A stretch of 64,000 nucleotides of DNA, taken from NCBI GenBank assembly GCA_030425145.1, contig JAUHVK010000017.1:1-64000 (forward strand), in the 5' to 3' direction. Below are positions 17,838 through 33,640 of this stretch, piece by piece. Numbering within the stretch: the stretch's first letter is position 1; each line of letters opens with the position of its first letter. The notes beneath the pieces are model-generated. The model saw only the letters and a program-made list of their open reading frames with translations, did no database searches and had not been told where the DNA came from. The stretch is from Alphaproteobacteria bacterium. GTDB taxonomy: Bacteria > Pseudomonadota > Alphaproteobacteria > Rhodobacterales > Rhodobacteraceae. The position numbers were made by a program, and so were the translations under genes.

Positions 17838-20222
17838 ATGACCATGAAAACCGATATTCTGAACCGTCTGAAATACTCGCTGGGCAAGGATGCCGAGAAC
17901 GCCTCGACCTATGACTGGCGCATCGCGCTGTCACTGGTCCTGCGCGACCAGATGGTCGAATCGTGGTTCCGGTCGACCAAGGAAACCTACGCGGCCTCGC
18001 CCAAGCGGGTCTATTACCTGTCGATGGAGTTCCTCATCGGGCGGCTGATCGAGGACATGATCTCGAACCTGCGGATGGAGGACACGGTCAAGGCAACGCT
18101 GTCGGAACTGGGTCTCGACTTCGACACCATCGTGCATGACGAACCGGACGCAGCCCTTGGCAATGGTGGACTGGGCCGCCTGGCGGCATGTTTCATGGAC
18201 TCATTGGCGACCTTGGGTATTCCGGCGTTTGGCTATGGCATCCGGTATGAGCACGGTCTGTTCGAGCAAAGCTTTGCGCAAGGACAACAGGTCGAGAAAC
18301 CCGAGACTTGGCTGACCCAGCGCCATGCGTGGGAATTCGAACGCCCCGAGGCACGCTATCGGATCGGCTTTGGCGGACACGTCGATCATCACGAGGGCAA
18401 GGCCTATTGGCACCCCGGCGAGGTGGTGATGGCCACCGCGCATGACACACCCGTGGTCGGCTGGAAAGGCGCATGGGGCAACACGCTGCGCCTCTGGTCG
18501 GCGGAACCGGCCAAGGAATTCGACCTCGAAAGCTTCAACCGCGGCGATTACCTTGCCGCCGGTCGGTCAGAGGCGCTGGCGCGTACGATCAGCCGGGTGC
18601 TCTATCCCGACGACACCACGGAAAGCGGCAAGGAACTGCGCCTTAAGCAGGAATACTTCTTCACCGCCGCGTCGATCATGGACCTGCTGCGCCGCTACCT
18701 GAAAGACCACGACGACATCCGCGCCCTGCCCGATTACGTGGCGATCCAGCTCAACGACACGCACCCTGCCATTGCCGGGCCGGAGCTGGTGCGCATTCTG
18801 GTGGATGAGCACGCCGTCCCGATGGACGAGGCGATCCCGCTGGCGCGCAAATGCCTTGCCTACACCAACCACACGCTTCTGCCCGAGGCGCTGGAACGGT
18901 GGAGCGAACATCTGATGGGCCGCATCCTGCCGCGCCATCTGGAGATCATCCGCGCCATCGAGCACGCGCATCAGACAGAATTCCCCGGCAGCCCCCGTAT
19001 TCTGGAACATGGTGACGTGCGCATGGGGGAACTGGCGTTCATCATGGCGCACAAGGTCAACGGCGTGTCTGCGCTGCACACGGAACTGGTCAAGGAAACG
19101 GTGTTCGCCGACCTGCACCGCATCCATCCAACCCGGATCATCAACCAGACCAACGGCATCACGCCGCGTCGTTGGCTTTATGGCTGCAACCCGTCGCTGC
19201 GGCACCTGATCACCGACACGATTGGCGAAAGCTGGGTGACCGATTTGGAACAACTGAGCGCGCTTAAGTCCAAACGGGACGATGCCGCATTTGTCGAGGC
19301 GTTCACCGCCTCCAAGCGCGAGAACAAGGCGAACCTGTCCAACTGGATCGGTCAGACGCTGGGTGTCAGTCTTGACCCCGACGCAATGTTCGACGTGCAG
19401 ATCAAGCGCATCCACGAATACAAACGCCAGTTGATGAACCTTCTGGAGACTGTCGCGTTGTGGAATGACATGCGCGACAACCCGAACGCAGACTGGACCC
19501 CGCGAGTGAAAATCTTCGGCGGCAAGGCAGCGCCGGGATATTTCGTGGCCAAGGACATCATCCGTCTGATCAATGACGTGGCGGCGGTGATCAATGCCGA
19601 CGAGATCACAGGCGACAAGCTAAAGATCGTCTATCCCCCGAACTACAACGTGACGATGGCCGAACGGCTGATCCCGGCGGCGGATCTGTCGGAACAGATC
19701 TCGACCGCTGGCAAAGAGGCGTCGGGCACAGGCAACATGAAATTCGCCCTGAACGGTGCGCTGACCATCGGCACGCTCGACGGTGCGAACGTCGAGATCC
19801 GCGACCATGTCGGGTCGGAAAACTTCTTCCTCTTCGGCCTGACCGCACAAGAAGTGATGGAGCGCCGCACGCATCACGGCTACTCCCGCGCCGCCATCGA
19901 GGCCAGCCCGCGCATGCAACGCGTTCTGGGCCAGATCGCCGAAGGGCGTTTTGCACCACATGACCCAAGCCGCTATCATGGGCTTGTGGGGATGCTTTAT
20001 GACCATGATTATTTCCTCGTGACCTGCGATTTCGACAGCTATTTCGACACGCAGCGCCGCGCCGACACCGCCTATCGCAACCCGGCGAACTGGGCCGCGA
20101 TGGCGTTGGTCAACACCGCCAGCATGGGCTGGTTCTCGTCCGACCGTACGATCAAGGGCTATGCCCGCGACATCTGGGGCGCCGAGAGCCTGACCAAAGC
20201 CAAGCTTGGGAAAACGGCATGA
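17838..20222 (+). CDS. glgP: Glycogen/starch/alpha-glucan phosphorylase
   Basis: Releases glucose-1-phosphate from the non-reducing ends of glycogen; PLP-dependent. 794 aa. The PLP lysine is Lys635 in [23 protein letters not shown]-type sequence; the N-terminal [11 protein letters not shown] and [14 protein letters not shown] segments are family hallmarks. The start may be the ATG at 17838 or the one at 17844 (both M-T-M). First gene of a seven-gene operon in which nearly every junction is a 4-bp ATGA overlap. Confidence 0.96.
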   Translation: MTMKTDILNRLKYSLGKDAENASTYDWRIALSLVLRDQMVESWFRSTKETYAASPKRVYYLSMEFLIGRLIEDMISNLRMEDTVKATLSELGLDFDTIVHDEPDAALGNGGLGRLAACFMDSLATLGIPAFGYGIRYEHGLFEQSFAQGQQVEKPETWLTQRHAWEFERPEARYRIGFGGHVDHHEGKAYWHPGEVVMATAHDTPVVGWKGAWGNTLRLWSAEPAKEFDLESFNRGDYLAAGRSEALARTISRVLYPDDTTESGKELRLKQEYFFTAASIMDLLRRYLKDHDDIRALPDYVAIQLNDTHPAIAGPELVRILVDEHAVPMDEAIPLARKCLAYTNHTLLPEALERWSEHLMGRILPRHLEIIRAIEHAHQTEFPGSPRILEHGDVRMGELAFIMAHKVNGVSALHTELVKETVFADLHRIHPTRIINQTNGITPRRWLYGCNPSLRHLITDTIGESWVTDLEQLSALKSKRDDAAFVEAFTASKRENKANLSNWIGQTLGVSLDPDAMFDVQIKRIHEYKRQLMNLLETVALWNDMRDNPNADWTPRVKIFGGKAAPGYFVAKDIIRLINDVAAVINADEITGDKLKIVYPPNYNVTMAERLIPAADLSEQISTAGKEASGTGNMKFALNGALTIGTLDGANVEIRDHVGSENFFLFGLTAQEVMERRTHHGYSRAAIEASPRMQRVLGQIAEGRFAPHDPSRYHGLVGMLYDHDYFLVTCDFDSYFDTQRRADTAYRNPANWAAMALVNTASMGWFSSDRTIKGYARDIWGAESLTKAKLGKTA

Positions 20223-22426
20223 CGGATGCGGCGGCGCTGATCGATAACGCCACGGCTAAGGCGATTGCCGACGGGCACCATGGCGACCCGTTTGCGGTGC
20301 TGGGTCTGCACGAGGTGGATGGCAAACTTGTGATCCGCGCTATGCGCCCCGAGGCCGACAGCGTCGAGGTGATCGACGCCAAGACCGGACGCGCACTTGT
20401 GGCGCTTGAGCGGGTTACCGATGGTCTATTTGCGGCCGTGATCCCGCGCCGGAAAAAGCGGTTTCCCTACCGCCTGCGCATGACACGCGGCAGCGATATC
20501 TGGGAGGAACAGGACGCCTATGCCTTTGGCCCCAAGCTGGGCGAGATGGATGAGTATCTTCTGGGCGAAGGCACACATAACCAGCTATGGGATGCTCTTG
20601 GTGCGCATGTTTGCACACATGAAGGCGTCGAGGGCACGCATTTCGCCGTCTGGGCACCCAATGCATCGCGGGTGTCGGTTGTTGGCGATTTCAACGGCTG
20701 GGATGGTCGCCGCCATGTGATGCGCCGCCGAGGTGCGACGGGCGTGAACGAGATTTTCCTGCCCGGTCTGGGCGATGGCACCGTTTACAAATACGAGATC
20801 CTTGATGGCGCGGGCAACTTGCTGCCCCTCAAGGCCGACCCGGTTGGCTTTGGCGCGGAACTGCCGCCGGCCACGGCGTCGGTCGTGCGTGATCTGCGCG
20901 GGTTTGAGTGGTCCGATGCCGGGTGGCTGTCCAAGCGCGGGGCGAAGCAGAAGATCGACCAGCCGATTTCCATCTACGAAGTGCATCTGGAAAGCTGGCG
21001 GCGCGTGCCGGAAGAGGGCAACCGGTCGCTGACCTATCTCGAACATGCGTCGATGCTGGTGGAGTACGCGCGCGACATGGGCTTCACCCATATCGAACTG
21101 ACGCCTGTATCCGAATACCCGTTCGGCGGATCGTGGGGCTATCAGCCCGTGGGCCTTTTTGCGCCAACATCCCGTTTTGGCACTCCGCAGGAGTTTCGCG
21201 CCTTTGTAGATGCCTGCCACAAGGCGGGCCTTGGCCTGATCATCGACTGGGTTCCGGGGCATTTCCCGACCGACCAGCACGGGCTGGGCCGGTTCGACGG
21301 CACGCCGCTTTATGAACACGCCGACCCCAAGGAAGGATTCCATCCCGACTGGAACACGCTCGTCTACAATTACGGGCGCACGGAGGTGCAGAACTTCCTG
21401 ATCGCCAATGCGAAATTCTGGTTCGAGGAGTATCACATCGACGGTCTGCGCGTGGATGCGGTGGCCTCCATGCTCTACCGCGACTATTCGCGGAAAGAGG
21501 GCGAATGGGTGCCGAACAAGGATGGCGGTCGCGAGAACCTCGAAGCCATCGCCTTCATGCAGCGGATGAACGAAACGGTCTATGCCCCCGATGACAGCAT
21601 CCTGACCGCCGCCGAGGAAAGCACAGCCTTTCCGGGGGTCAGTGCGCCCACCAGCACTGGTGGGCTGGGCTTTGGGTTCAAATGGAACATGGGGTGGATG
21701 AACGACACCCTGCGCTACATGGCTGAGGACCCGATCAACCGGAAATATCACCACGACAAGATGACCTTCGGGCTGCATTACGCCTTTTCGGAGAACTTCA
21801 TCCTGCCGATCAGCCATGACGAGGTGGTCCATGGCAAAAGGTCGATGCTGGGCAAGATGCCGGGTGATGACTGGCAGCGCTTTGCCAACCTGCGAGCCTA
21901 CTATGGGTTCATGTGGGGCCATCCCGGCAAGAAGCTCTTGTTCATGGGAGGCGAGTTCGCGCAGGCCGGGGAATGGAACAACGAGACCAGTCTTGATTGG
22001 CACCTGCTCGACCATGCGCCGCACCAAGGGATGCAAAACCTCGTGCGTGATCTGAACCGCCTCTACAGCAGCACGCCCGCGCTTTACGAGAAGGACTGCA
22101 GCGAAGACGGGTTCCGCTGGATCGACGGCGGCAATGCGGCGGAGTCGGTATTTTCGTGGGTCCGCTACGGCAACGACGGCAGCGCGCCGGTTCTGGTGGT
22201 GTCGAATTTCACCCCGGTGCCCCGCACCAATTACCGCATCGGTGTTCCGCACAAGGGGCACTGGGACGAAAAGCTCAATTCCGACGCGGCGTTCTATGGC
22301 GGCACGGACACCGGCACTCCGGGTGGCGCAGACACCGAGGATATGTCGATGCACGGCTGCCCCTATTCCATCGAGATCACCGTGCCGCCACTGGCAACCG
22401 TGTTCTTTGAACTTGCAACCGATTGA
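20219..22426 (+). CDS. glgB: 1,4-alpha-glucan branching enzyme
   Basis: Creates alpha-1,6 branches in glycogen. 735 aa, a full-length two-module N-terminus (CBM48-type [27 protein letters not shown] near 140) followed by a GH13 barrel. Catalytic Asp413 in [13 protein letters not shown] and the acid/base Glu at 466/467 in [20 protein letters not shown] carries the transition-state Asp. The start overlaps the glgP stop by 4 bp (ATGA). Confidence 0.96.
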   Translation: MTDAAALIDNATAKAIADGHHGDPFAVLGLHEVDGKLVIRAMRPEADSVEVIDAKTGRALVALERVTDGLFAAVIPRRKKRFPYRLRMTRGSDIWEEQDAYAFGPKLGEMDEYLLGEGTHNQLWDALGAHVCTHEGVEGTHFAVWAPNASRVSVVGDFNGWDGRRHVMRRRGATGVNEIFLPGLGDGTVYKYEILDGAGNLLPLKADPVGFGAELPPATASVVRDLRGFEWSDAGWLSKRGAKQKIDQPISIYEVHLESWRRVPEEGNRSLTYLEHASMLVEYARDMGFTHIELTPVSEYPFGGSWGYQPVGLFAPTSRFGTPQEFRAFVDACHKAGLGLIIDWVPGHFPTDQHGLGRFDGTPLYEHADPKEGFHPDWNTLVYNYGRTEVQNFLIANAKFWFEEYHIDGLRVDAVASMLYRDYSRKEGEWVPNKDGGRENLEAIAFMQRMNETVYAPDDSILTAAEESTAFPGVSAPTSTGGLGFGFKWNMGWMNDTLRYMAEDPINRKYHHDKMTFGLHYAFSENFILPISHDEVVHGKRSMLGKMPGDDWQRFANLRAYYGFMWGHPGKKLLFMGGEFAQAGEWNNETSLDWHLLDHAPHQGMQNLVRDLNRLYSSTPALYEKDCSEDGFRWIDGGNAAESVFSWVRYGNDGSAPVLVVSNFTPVPRTNYRIGVPHKGHWDEKLNSDAAFYGGTDTGTPGGADTEDMSMHGCPYSIEITVPPLATVFFELATD

Positions 22427-22458
22427 GGCGGCACATGACATCAAGGGGGAGGAAAGAC

Positions 22459-23718
22459 ATGAGAGAAGACAGGTTCAGCCTGGCGCAACAATCCATGGCG
22501 TTCATTCTGGCAGGCGGGAGGGGGAGCCGCCTTAAGGAGATGACCGATATCCGTGCCAAACCCGCCGTCTATTTCGGCGGCAAGACACGCATCATCGACT
22601 TTGCCCTGTCCAATGCGGTGAATTCCGGCATCCGGCGGATCGGTGTCGCCACGCAATATAAGGCGCACAGCCTGATCCGGCACATGCAGCGCGGCTGGAG
22701 CTTCTTCCGGGCCGAGCGCAACGAGTCGCTCGATATCCTGCCCGCCTCGCAGCAGATCAACGAGGACAACTGGTACAAGGGCACGGCCGATGCCGTGACC
22801 CAGAACATCGCGATCATTCGCGGCTACGGCCCGAAATACGTACTCGTTCTGGCTGGGGAGCATATCTACAAGCAGGACTACTCCTTCATGATCGAAGAGC
22901 ATGTCCGCTCTGGCGCAAAGGTCACGGTCGGTTGCATCGCTGTGCCGCGTGAAGAGGCCAAGGGATTTGGCGTCATGCATGTGGATGACAATGACAAGAT
23001 CCTCGACTTTGTGGAAAAGCCCGCCGATCCCCCCGCCATGCCGGGTGACGAAACCAAGTCGCTGGCCAGCATGGGCATCTACGTTTTCGAGGCCGAGTAC
23101 CTGTACGAGATCCTCGAAAAAGACGCGCAGAACCCGAACTCGGACAATGATTTCGGCAAAGATATCATTCCGGGGATCGTTGCTGAAGGCGGCGCGCGGG
23201 CGCATCCGTTCAGCCGCTCTTGCGTCATGTCAGGGCTTGAGACCGAGCCCTACTGGCGCGACGTGGGGACCATTGATGCCTATTGGCAGGCCAATATCGA
23301 CCTTACGGATTTCGAACCGAAGCTCGATATCTACGCGACCGACTGGCCGATCTGGACCTATTCGGAACTGACCCCACCGGCGAAATTCATCCACAACGAG
23401 GAAGGCCGTCGCGGGCAAGCGGTGTCGTCGATGGTGTCGGGGGGCTGCATCATCTCGGGGTCATCGCTGTACCGCTGCCTGCTGTTTACAGGCGTCAAGA
23501 CGCACTCATTTTCGCAGCTCGAAGGCGTGGTCGCCCTGCCCTATGCCGAGGTGGGTCGCCGTGCGTACCTGAAGAATGTGATCCTTGACCGGGGGGTAAA
23601 AATCCCGCCGGGGCTGATCGTGGGGGAAGACCCCAAGGAAGACGCCAAGCGGTTCCGCCGCACCGAGAACGGCATCTGCCTCATCACCCAAGCGATGATC
23701 GACAAGTTGGAAAAGTGA
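22459..23718 (+). CDS. glgC: Glucose-1-phosphate adenylyltransferase
   Basis: Makes ADP-glucose, the committed step of glycogen synthesis. 419 aa from the ATG at 22459, which has a strong GGGGGAGGAAAG upstream; the ATG at 22435 is in frame but lacks this. The nucleotide-binding [17 protein letters not shown] follows at once, then [19 protein letters not shown] and GTADAVTQN; the C-terminus is the left-handed beta-helix. It starts 32 bp after glgB, and glgA follows after a single base. Confidence 0.95.
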   Translation: MREDRFSLAQQSMAFILAGGRGSRLKEMTDIRAKPAVYFGGKTRIIDFALSNAVNSGIRRIGVATQYKAHSLIRHMQRGWSFFRAERNESLDILPASQQINEDNWYKGTADAVTQNIAIIRGYGPKYVLVLAGEHIYKQDYSFMIEEHVRSGAKVTVGCIAVPREEAKGFGVMHVDDNDKILDFVEKPADPPAMPGDETKSLASMGIYVFEAEYLYEILEKDAQNPNSDNDFGKDIIPGIVAEGGARAHPFSRSCVMSGLETEPYWRDVGTIDAYWQANIDLTDFEPKLDIYATDWPIWTYSELTPPAKFIHNEEGRRGQAVSSMVSGGCIISGSSLYRCLLFTGVKTHSFSQLEGVVALPYAEVGRRAYLKNVILDRGVKIPPGLIVGEDPKEDAKRFRRTENGICLITQAMIDKLEK

Positions 23719-23719
23719 C

Positions 23720-25156
23720 ATGAAAGTCCTGATGGTCGCCTCGGAATGTGCGCCTTTCGTGAAAACGGGGGGCTTGGCGGATGTGGTGGGGGCATTGCCC
23801 ACAGCCTTGGCCGGGCTGGACATAGACGCGCAGGTGCTGCTGCCCGCCTATCCGCCGCTCTTCCCGCATCTGCCCAAGGGCGAAGAGGTCGCGCGGTTCG
23901 ACGACCTCCCGGGTGGCCCGGGGCGTATCGTCAGGGTGGCGGCCGAGGGGATCAAGCTTCTCTTGCTGGACGCACCGCAGCTCTTCGATCGGCCCGATGG
24001 GATTTACATCGATGGAAACGGGCGGGACTGGTCCGACAACCATCTGCGCTTTGGCGCGCTGTCGATGGCAGGGGCGCGGATCGCGATGGGGGCGATCGAC
24101 GGCTATCAGCCGGATGTGGTCCATGCTCATGACTGGCAGGCGTCCCTTACCCCGGTTTACATGCGCATGGCGGGCCGCGACACGCCACGGTCGATCATCA
24201 CCATCCACAACATCGCCTTTCAGGGCCGGTTCGGGCCGCAGGTTCTGGGGCAGCTCCAGCTCAAGACCGATTGGTTCCACCCCGAGGGGCTGGAGTTCCA
24301 CGGCGATCTGAGCTTCCTTAAAGGCGCTTTGATGTTCTCGGACCGGATCACAACGGTCAGCCCGACCTATGCGCGCGAGATCCTCACACCGGAATTTGGC
24401 ATGGGCCTTGACGGCGTTTTGCGATCGCGCGCCGGGTTCTTGAGCGGAGTGCTGAACGGGATCGACACCGATGCTTGGGACCCATCGGACGACGCGACGC
24501 TGGCGCAAACCTATGATGCCAAGTCGCTCAAAGGCAAAGCTGCAAACCGGGTGGCGCTTAGCGAACGTCTGGGATTGGACACCAACAGCGACGGCCCGCT
24601 TTTCTGTGTGGTCAGCCGGCTGACCGGCCAGAAAGGTCTCGATGCGCTGCTCGACGCCGTGCCGCATCTGGTAGAGCGCGGGGCGCAGCTGGCGGTTTTG
24701 GGCACAGGGCAACCCGAGCTTGAACAGGGCTTCCGCGATGCCGCAATGGCCCATCCCGGTCAGGTGGCCACCCATATCGGCTATGACGAAGCGTTGTCGC
24801 ATCTGTTCCAGGCTGGCAGCGATGCGATCCTGATTCCGTCGCGGTTCGAACCTTGCGGCCTGACGCAATTGTACGGTTTGCGCTATGGCACCCTTCCCAT
24901 TGTCGCCCGCACCGGCGGGTTGGCGGATACGGTGATCGACGCCAATGTCGCCGCCATCCTCGCCAAAGCCGCGACGGGTTTTGTGTTTCACGATGTGAGC
25001 GCGACGGGAATTGCCCTCGTGATTGACCGCGCGGTCGAGGCTTATGCCGATCAAAAGCTGTGGCAATCCATGCAGCGCGCGGCCATGCGCCATCCGGTGA
25101 GTTGGGACAGTTCAGCCCAAGCCTATCGTGATCTTTACACAGACCTTGTCGGATGA
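23720..25156 (+). CDS. glgA: Glycogen synthase (ADP-glucose)
   Basis: GT5 enzyme that extends alpha-1,4 glucan from ADP-glucose. 478 aa. The N-terminal ADP-glucose motif KTGGLADVVGALP is at residues 15-27; HAHDWQASLTPVY and HNIAFQGRFG follow; the C-terminal domain has SRFEPCGLTQLYGLRYGTLPIVARTGGLADTV, the GT-B signature. The ATG is one base after the glgC stop. Confidence 0.96.
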   Translation: MKVLMVASECAPFVKTGGLADVVGALPTALAGLDIDAQVLLPAYPPLFPHLPKGEEVARFDDLPGGPGRIVRVAAEGIKLLLLDAPQLFDRPDGIYIDGNGRDWSDNHLRFGALSMAGARIAMGAIDGYQPDVVHAHDWQASLTPVYMRMAGRDTPRSIITIHNIAFQGRFGPQVLGQLQLKTDWFHPEGLEFHGDLSFLKGALMFSDRITTVSPTYAREILTPEFGMGLDGVLRSRAGFLSGVLNGIDTDAWDPSDDATLAQTYDAKSLKGKAANRVALSERLGLDTNSDGPLFCVVSRLTGQKGLDALLDAVPHLVERGAQLAVLGTGQPELEQGFRDAAMAHPGQVATHIGYDEALSHLFQAGSDAILIPSRFEPCGLTQLYGLRYGTLPIVARTGGLADTVIDANVAAILAKAATGFVFHDVSATGIALVIDRAVEAYADQKLWQSMQRAAMRHPVSWDSSAQAYRDLYTDLVG

Positions 25157-27257
25157 CCTATCACGCCACTGTTTCCGCGACGCTTGAACCCGGCTCTCCG
25201 TCGCGGTTAGGCGCGCATTTCGACGGTGGCGGCACGAATTTCGCGGTGTTCTCGGAACATGCTGAACAGATATCCTTGTGCCTGTTTTCCCCCGACGGCA
25301 CGCGTGAAGAGGTGCGCGTGCCGTTGCCCGAACGCACTGGGGCGGTGTGGCACGGATATTTGCCGGGGGTGCAGCCCGGTGCGCTCTACGGCTACCGCGC
25401 GTCGGGACCATATGCGCCCGAGGCCGGACACCGGTTCAACCGCAACAAGCTGCTGATCGACCCCTATACGCGGGAGTTTCACGGCGGCTTTACCGATCAC
25501 ACAGCAACGCTCGGCTACCAGCACGCCTCGCCCGAGGGGGATCTGTCCTTTGACAACCGCGACAGCGCGCCCTTTGTGGCGAAATCGGTGGTTTCGGACC
25601 CGGCGCTGTTCCCGCTGGATGCACAACCGCTGTCCAAAGGCTGGCACGACACGCTGATCTATGAAGGCCACGTCAAGGGATTGACCATGCGCCATCCGGG
25701 CGTGCCCGAGGCGCTGCGCGGCACCTATGACGCGCTGGCGACGCCGGCGATGCTCGACCATCTGACCAAGCTGGGTGTGACAGCGGTGGAGTTGCTGCCC
25801 GTACAGGCGATCAAGTCCGAAGGCGCGCTGTCGGAGCGCGGGCTTGTCAATTACTGGGGCTACAACACGGTCGGCTTTTTCGCCCCCGAACCGCGCTATT
25901 TCGGGCCGGAAGGCGTGCGCGGCTTCCGCGCGATGGTGAATCGGTTCCATGCTGCAGGGATCGAGGTGATCCTTGACGTGGTTTACAACCACTCCGCCGA
26001 AAGTGATCATCTTGGGCCGACGCTGTCGTTCCGAGGTCTGGACAACGCGTCTTACTACCGCCTTCAGGACGATGCGCCGCGCTATTACGTCAACGATACG
26101 GGCTGCGGGAACACGCTGAACGTAACACATCCTTTCGTCACGCGGCTGATCCTCGACAGTCTGCGGTTCTGGGTGCAGGCGATGGGGATCGACGGCTTCC
26201 GTTTCGATCTGGCCGCAACGCTCTGCCGCGAGGCGGATGGGTTCGACCGGACGGGGCGGTTCATGACGGCGCTGCGACAGGATCCGGTGCTGGCCGGGGT
26301 CAAGATGATTGCAGAGCCATGGGATATCGGCCCCGGCGGGTATCAGCTTGGAAGCTTCCCCGCCAAGTTCGCCGAATGGAACGACCGGTATCGCGACACC
26401 GTTCGCAAGTTCTGGCGCGGCGATGCACATGGCGCGCAGGAGTTGGGATCGGCGCTATTGGGCACCGCGTATGTCTTCGACAAGCGCGGGCGGCGTGTGT
26501 GGTCGTCGATCAACTATGCCGCCTCGCATGACGGGTTCACACTTGCCGACACTACGCGCTACGAGAAACGCCACAACGAAGCGAATGGCGAAGGCAACCG
26601 CGACGGGCACAAAGCCAATTTCAGCGAGAATTTCGGCGTTGAAGGGCCAACCGATGACCCCGCGATCCGTACCCATCGCGCGCGGCGGCAGCGCAATATG
26701 CTGGCCACAGTGTTCCTGTCGCAAGGCACGCCTATGCTGCTGGCGGGTGACGAAGGCGGGCGCACGCAGAACGGCAACAACAACGCCTATTGTCAGGACA
26801 ACGAAACCACATGGATCGACTGGGCGTCACTTGACCCGGACATGCTCGCGTTCACCGAAGCGCTTTCGCGCGTACGGCGGGACAACCCTGTTTTGCGGCA
26901 GATGGATTTCCTGCACGGTGCCACGCGCGAGACCGACCGCCGCAAAGATGTCGAATGGTGCGGGTTCGACGGCAATCCGCTCAACTGGGGCGATGCCGAC
27001 CTTGCAGCGCTGTGCCTGCACCTGAGGGGCAATGCCGAAAGCATGACGGGCAAAGCGTTGAGCGATGAAGTGTTCCTTGCGTTCAACCGGACAGAAGAAG
27101 ACCTCGACCTGTTGCTGCCCACCACTGCACCTGACCTCTGGGTGCGCGAGATCGACACGTCTGAGGCGGCGCAAACACCGATGTCGATTGTCGGGGAATG
27201 CATCCGCGTGCCCGCGCAGTCGGTAAGCGCCTTTGTCCTCCAGCGCGGATCATCAAC

Positions 27258-27261
<4 letters not shown>
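25153..27261 (+). CDS. glgX: Glycogen debranching enzyme (isoamylase type)
   Basis: GH13 enzyme hydrolysing alpha-1,6 branches left by phosphorylase. 702 aa: an N-terminal CBM48 module (GGTNFAVFSEHAEQISLCLF), then the barrel with VVYNHSAE, DGFRFDLAATL (nucleophile Asp), MIAEPWDIGPGGYQ (acid/base Glu) and NYAASHDGFTLAD. The start overlaps the glgA stop by 4 bp. GlgX normally acts on short branches trimmed by GlgP, which fits the operon. Confidence 0.96.
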
Positions 27262-30862
<3,601 letters not shown>

Positions 30863-30868
30863 GCGGGG

Positions 30869-30888
30869 AAGCCCTTTCGAAAGGGCTT
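30869..30888 (+). terminator. Perfect 20-bp palindrome after pgm
   Basis: AAGCCCTTTCGAAAGGGCTT starts 7 bp after the pgm stop and lies between convergent pgm and sitD. The centre TTCGAA is the same as in two units of the array after lpd. No T-run follows on either strand, so it could serve as a two-way, Rho-aided terminator or RNA-end stabiliser. Confidence 0.5.
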
Positions 30889-30903
30889 GAAAGTCCTTCG
30901 CCC

Positions 30904-31755
30904 CTACCCCCGCTGGACGCGCAGGCGGGAGGCGCGGCGGGTCAGCATCTGGCGGCGGATGAAAGCCACGACAAAGAGGGCGCTGAGGATCAGGATGATC
31001 GTTGGCGCGGGCGCGCTGTCTAGAAAGAAGCTGAGGTAAGTGCCGAGCAGCATTGCCGCCATGTTCACGCCAACCGCAACCCAGAGCATCGCCTTGAACT
31101 TCCGCACCAGCAGGAAGGCAATCGCCCCCGGCGCGATCAGCAGGCCGATGGCGAGGATCAGGCCAGCGGCAGAGAGTGTGGCGACGATGGTCAGCGACAG
31201 AGCTGTCAGCATCCCGTAGTGCAGCGCGTTGACCCAGAGGCCAGACGCCTGTGCCTGCGCTGGATCGAAGCTGTGCAACAGCCAGTCTTTCCACTTGAGC
31301 ACAAGCACCCCGGAGACCAGCGCCGAGATGATCCCCGCGGTCCAGAGCTCGTGCGGCTCGACCCCGAGCATGTTGCCGAACAGGATGTGATCGAGATGCG
31401 CGCTGGTTTCGACCGAGACATAAAGCACGATGCCAAGGCCGAACATGCCCGAGAAGACCACGCCCATCACCGTATCCTCTTTAACCCGGCTGTTGGTCGA
31501 CAGATAGCCCGTCGCCAGCGCGCAAGTCATCCCGGCGGCGAAGGCCCCGACGATCAGTGGGATGCCGAAGATATAGGCCAGAACGATGCCCGGCAGAACG
31601 GCATGGCTCACCGCGTCACCCATGAGCGCCCAGCCTTTGAGGACCAGAAAACACGAGAGCAGCGCGGTCGGGACCGCCACCATCATCGAGATGAGGAAAG
31701 CGTTTTGCATAAATGCAAAGCGGAAGGGCAAGAGCAGCGCTTCAACGTCCATCAT
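30904..31755 (-). CDS. sitD: Manganese/iron ABC transporter permease SitD
   Basis: 283 aa, about eight hydrophobic segments. The ABC-3 (zinc/manganese) permease pattern FLVLKGWALMGDAVSHAVLPG lies near residues 36-56, and the characteristic GNMLGV loop follows near 127. Second of two permeases in the sit operon; its start overlaps the end of sitC by 4 bp. It works with SitA, SitB and SitC for uptake of Mn2+ (or Fe2+). Confidence 0.93.
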   Translation of the reverse strand: MMDVEALLLPFRFAFMQNAFLISMMVAVPTALLSCFLVLKGWALMGDAVSHAVLPGIVLAYIFGIPLIVGAFAAGMTCALATGYLSTNSRVKEDTVMGVVFSGMFGLGIVLYVSVETSAHLDHILFGNMLGVEPHELWTAGIISALVSGVLVLKWKDWLLHSFDPAQAQASGLWVNALHYGMLTALSLTIVATLSAAGLILAIGLLIAPGAIAFLLVRKFKAMLWVAVGVNMAAMLLGTYLSFFLDSAPAPTIILILSALFVVAFIRRQMLTRRASRLRVQRG

Positions 31756-32654
31756 GCACCGCCTTTTGCAGGATCAGCCTGAACAAGGCTGTCTTTCGGC
31801 CCATCACGCAACGCGGCATCGGCCTTGCGCCGCGCGGCAAGAAGGCCGTGCTGTGGGGCAAAGACAAAGACGACGAGGAAGATCAGTGTTTGAAGGCAGA
31901 CGATGATCCCACCTGTCGCACCGTCGAGGAAGTAGCTGATATAGGCCCCGGTGAAGCTGGTCAGTGACCCGATCAGCACCGAGGTCACGATCAGGCGCGG
32001 GAAGCGGTCGCAGAGCAGGTAGGCGGTGGCCCCCGGCGTCACCACCATGGCGATCACGAGGAACGCGCCAACGGTCTGCATCGCCGCCACAACGCTGGCC
32101 GAGAGCAGCACGAAGAACACCGCCTTGAGCAGTTGCGGGCGCAGGCCGATGGTGCGGGCGTGGTTCTCGTCAAAGAAGGTGACCATGAGGTCCTTCCACT
32201 TGAGCAGCAGCACCGCCAGCGACACGAAGCCGATCAGGGCGAGTTGCAGCGTGTCCTCGGGTGTGATGGCGAGTATATTGCCCATGGTGATGGTCTGGAC
32301 CGAAACCGAGATCGGGTTCACGGACACCATGAAGAGTCCCAGCCCGAAGAACGACGTGAAGATCAGCCCGATGATGACGTCAGGCTTGAGACCCGAGCGT
32401 TCCGACAGGAACAGCATCGACGCCGCCGCCAACCCTCCGGCGATGAACGCGCCCAGCGCGAATGGCAGGCCAAGGATATAGGCTCCGGCAACGCCGGGCA
32501 CGACGGAGTGCGAGAGCGCGTCGCCGATCAGGGACCAGCCCTTGAGCATGAGATAGGACGAGAGGAACGCGCACACCGCGCCGACCAGCGCAGAGACCCA
32601 CATGGCGTTGACCATGTAATTGTAGGCAAAGGGTTCGAGCAGAACGTCCATCAC
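31752..32654 (-). CDS. sitC: Manganese/iron ABC transporter permease SitC
   Basis: 300 aa ABC-3 permease, paralogous to the following gene: [21 protein letters not shown] near residues 36-56 and MGNILAI near 147. About eight membrane segments. It overlaps both neighbours by 4 bp (sitB upstream, sitD downstream), so the three are translationally coupled. Two different permeases imply a heterodimeric channel, as in SitCD. Confidence 0.93.
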   Translation of the reverse strand: MMDVLLEPFAYNYMVNAMWVSALVGAVCAFLSSYLMLKGWSLIGDALSHSVVPGVAGAYILGLPFALGAFIAGGLAAASMLFLSERSGLKPDVIIGLIFTSFFGLGLFMVSVNPISVSVQTITMGNILAITPEDTLQLALIGFVSLAVLLLKWKDLMVTFFDENHARTIGLRPQLLKAVFFVLLSASVVAAMQTVGAFLVIAMVVTPGATAYLLCDRFPRLIVTSVLIGSLTSFTGAYISYFLDGATGGIIVCLQTLIFLVVFVFAPQHGLLAARRKADAALRDGPKDSLVQADPAKGGA

Positions 32655-33550
32655 GAATTGCTCTCGGTGATCTGGGTCTTGTCGCCGTATTGCACCAGCG
32701 GGCGTTCGTCATCGGTGAAGATGGTGATGGCGCGGGCATCTTCGTCGTCGTGCAGCGCGTCGCCGCCCAGCGTGAAGTGACGCAGCACGCCACCGAAGGC
32801 GCGTTCGAGATTCTCGCGGGTAAAGGTGGTTTCGGTCCGCCCGTAGCTGAGCACCGTGCCTTTGACCAACACGGTGCGGTCGCAGAATTCGGGCACAGAG
32901 CCGAGGTTGTGGGTCGAGACCAGCATCACCCGGCCTTCGTCGCGCAGTTCGCGTAGGAGGGCGATGATCTGGTCTTCGGTTTTCACGTCCACGCCGGTGA
33001 ACGGCTCATCCAGCAGGATCACCTGCCCGTCCTGCGCCAGCGCGCGCGCAAGGAAGACTCGTTTACGCTGGCCGCCGGACAATTCGCCGATCTGGCGGTG
33101 GCGGAACTCGGTCATGTTCACACGGGCCAGCGCCTCATCGACCGCTTGGTGATCGGCGGCCTTGGGACGGCGCAGGAAGCCCATCTTGCCGTAGCGGCCC
33201 ATCATCACGACGTCTTCGACTAGCACCGGGAAGGCCCAGTCGACCTCTTCGGATTGCGGCACATAGGCGACAAGGTTCTTTGCCAACGCCTCTTTCACGG
33301 TCATGCCGAGGATGCGAATCTCGCCCTTGGCAGCGGGTACGAACCCCATGATCGCCTTAAAGAGCGTGGATTTGCCCGCGCCGTTGATGCCCACCAGCGC
33401 GGTCACGGTGCCCTGTGGGATTTCGAAACTGGCATTCCACAGCGCAGTGTGACCGTTGCGATAAGTGACGGTTACATCCTGCGCAGAAAGACCTCCGCTC
33501 TTGGCGGGGCTTGGCGTGGTCTTTGTTGTCCGGCTCTGCTCATCGAGCAT
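32651..33550 (-). CDS. sitB: Manganese/iron ABC transporter ATPase SitB
   Basis: 299 aa from the ATG at 33550, which is preceded by AAGGA; the longer frame to 33634 has no such site. Walker [10 protein letters not shown], signature [15 protein letters not shown], Walker [13 protein letters not shown], switch His in VSTHN. An N-terminal tail of about 20 residues rich in Thr/Ser/Lys precedes the domain. It lies 90 bp after sitA in the same operon. Confidence 0.93.
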   Translation of the reverse strand: MLDEQSRTTKTTPSPAKSGGLSAQDVTVTYRNGHTALWNASFEIPQGTVTALVGINGAGKSTLFKAIMGFVPAAKGEIRILGMTVKEALAKNLVAYVPQSEEVDWAFPVLVEDVVMMGRYGKMGFLRRPKAADHQAVDEALARVNMTEFRHRQIGELSGGQRKRVFLARALAQDGQVILLDEPFTGVDVKTEDQIIALLRELRDEGRVMLVSTHNLGSVPEFCDRTVLVKGTVLSYGRTETTFTRENLERAFGGVLRHFTLGGDALHDDEDARAITIFTDDERPLVQYGDKTQITESNS

Positions 33551-33640
33551 GGCGTGTCCTTGATGTTGCAGGCGCGTGGCCTTGCGTTTGGGTGCCCGGA
33601 GCCTGTCGACTGTGGGCAGTTTTGTTCGCTTCAACCCCGC

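Noticed and set aside
20585-22444. 619-codon minus-strand frame opposite glgB
   Set aside because: Same reason: GlgB is unmistakable on the plus strand, and the antisense translation has no domain or signal sequence.
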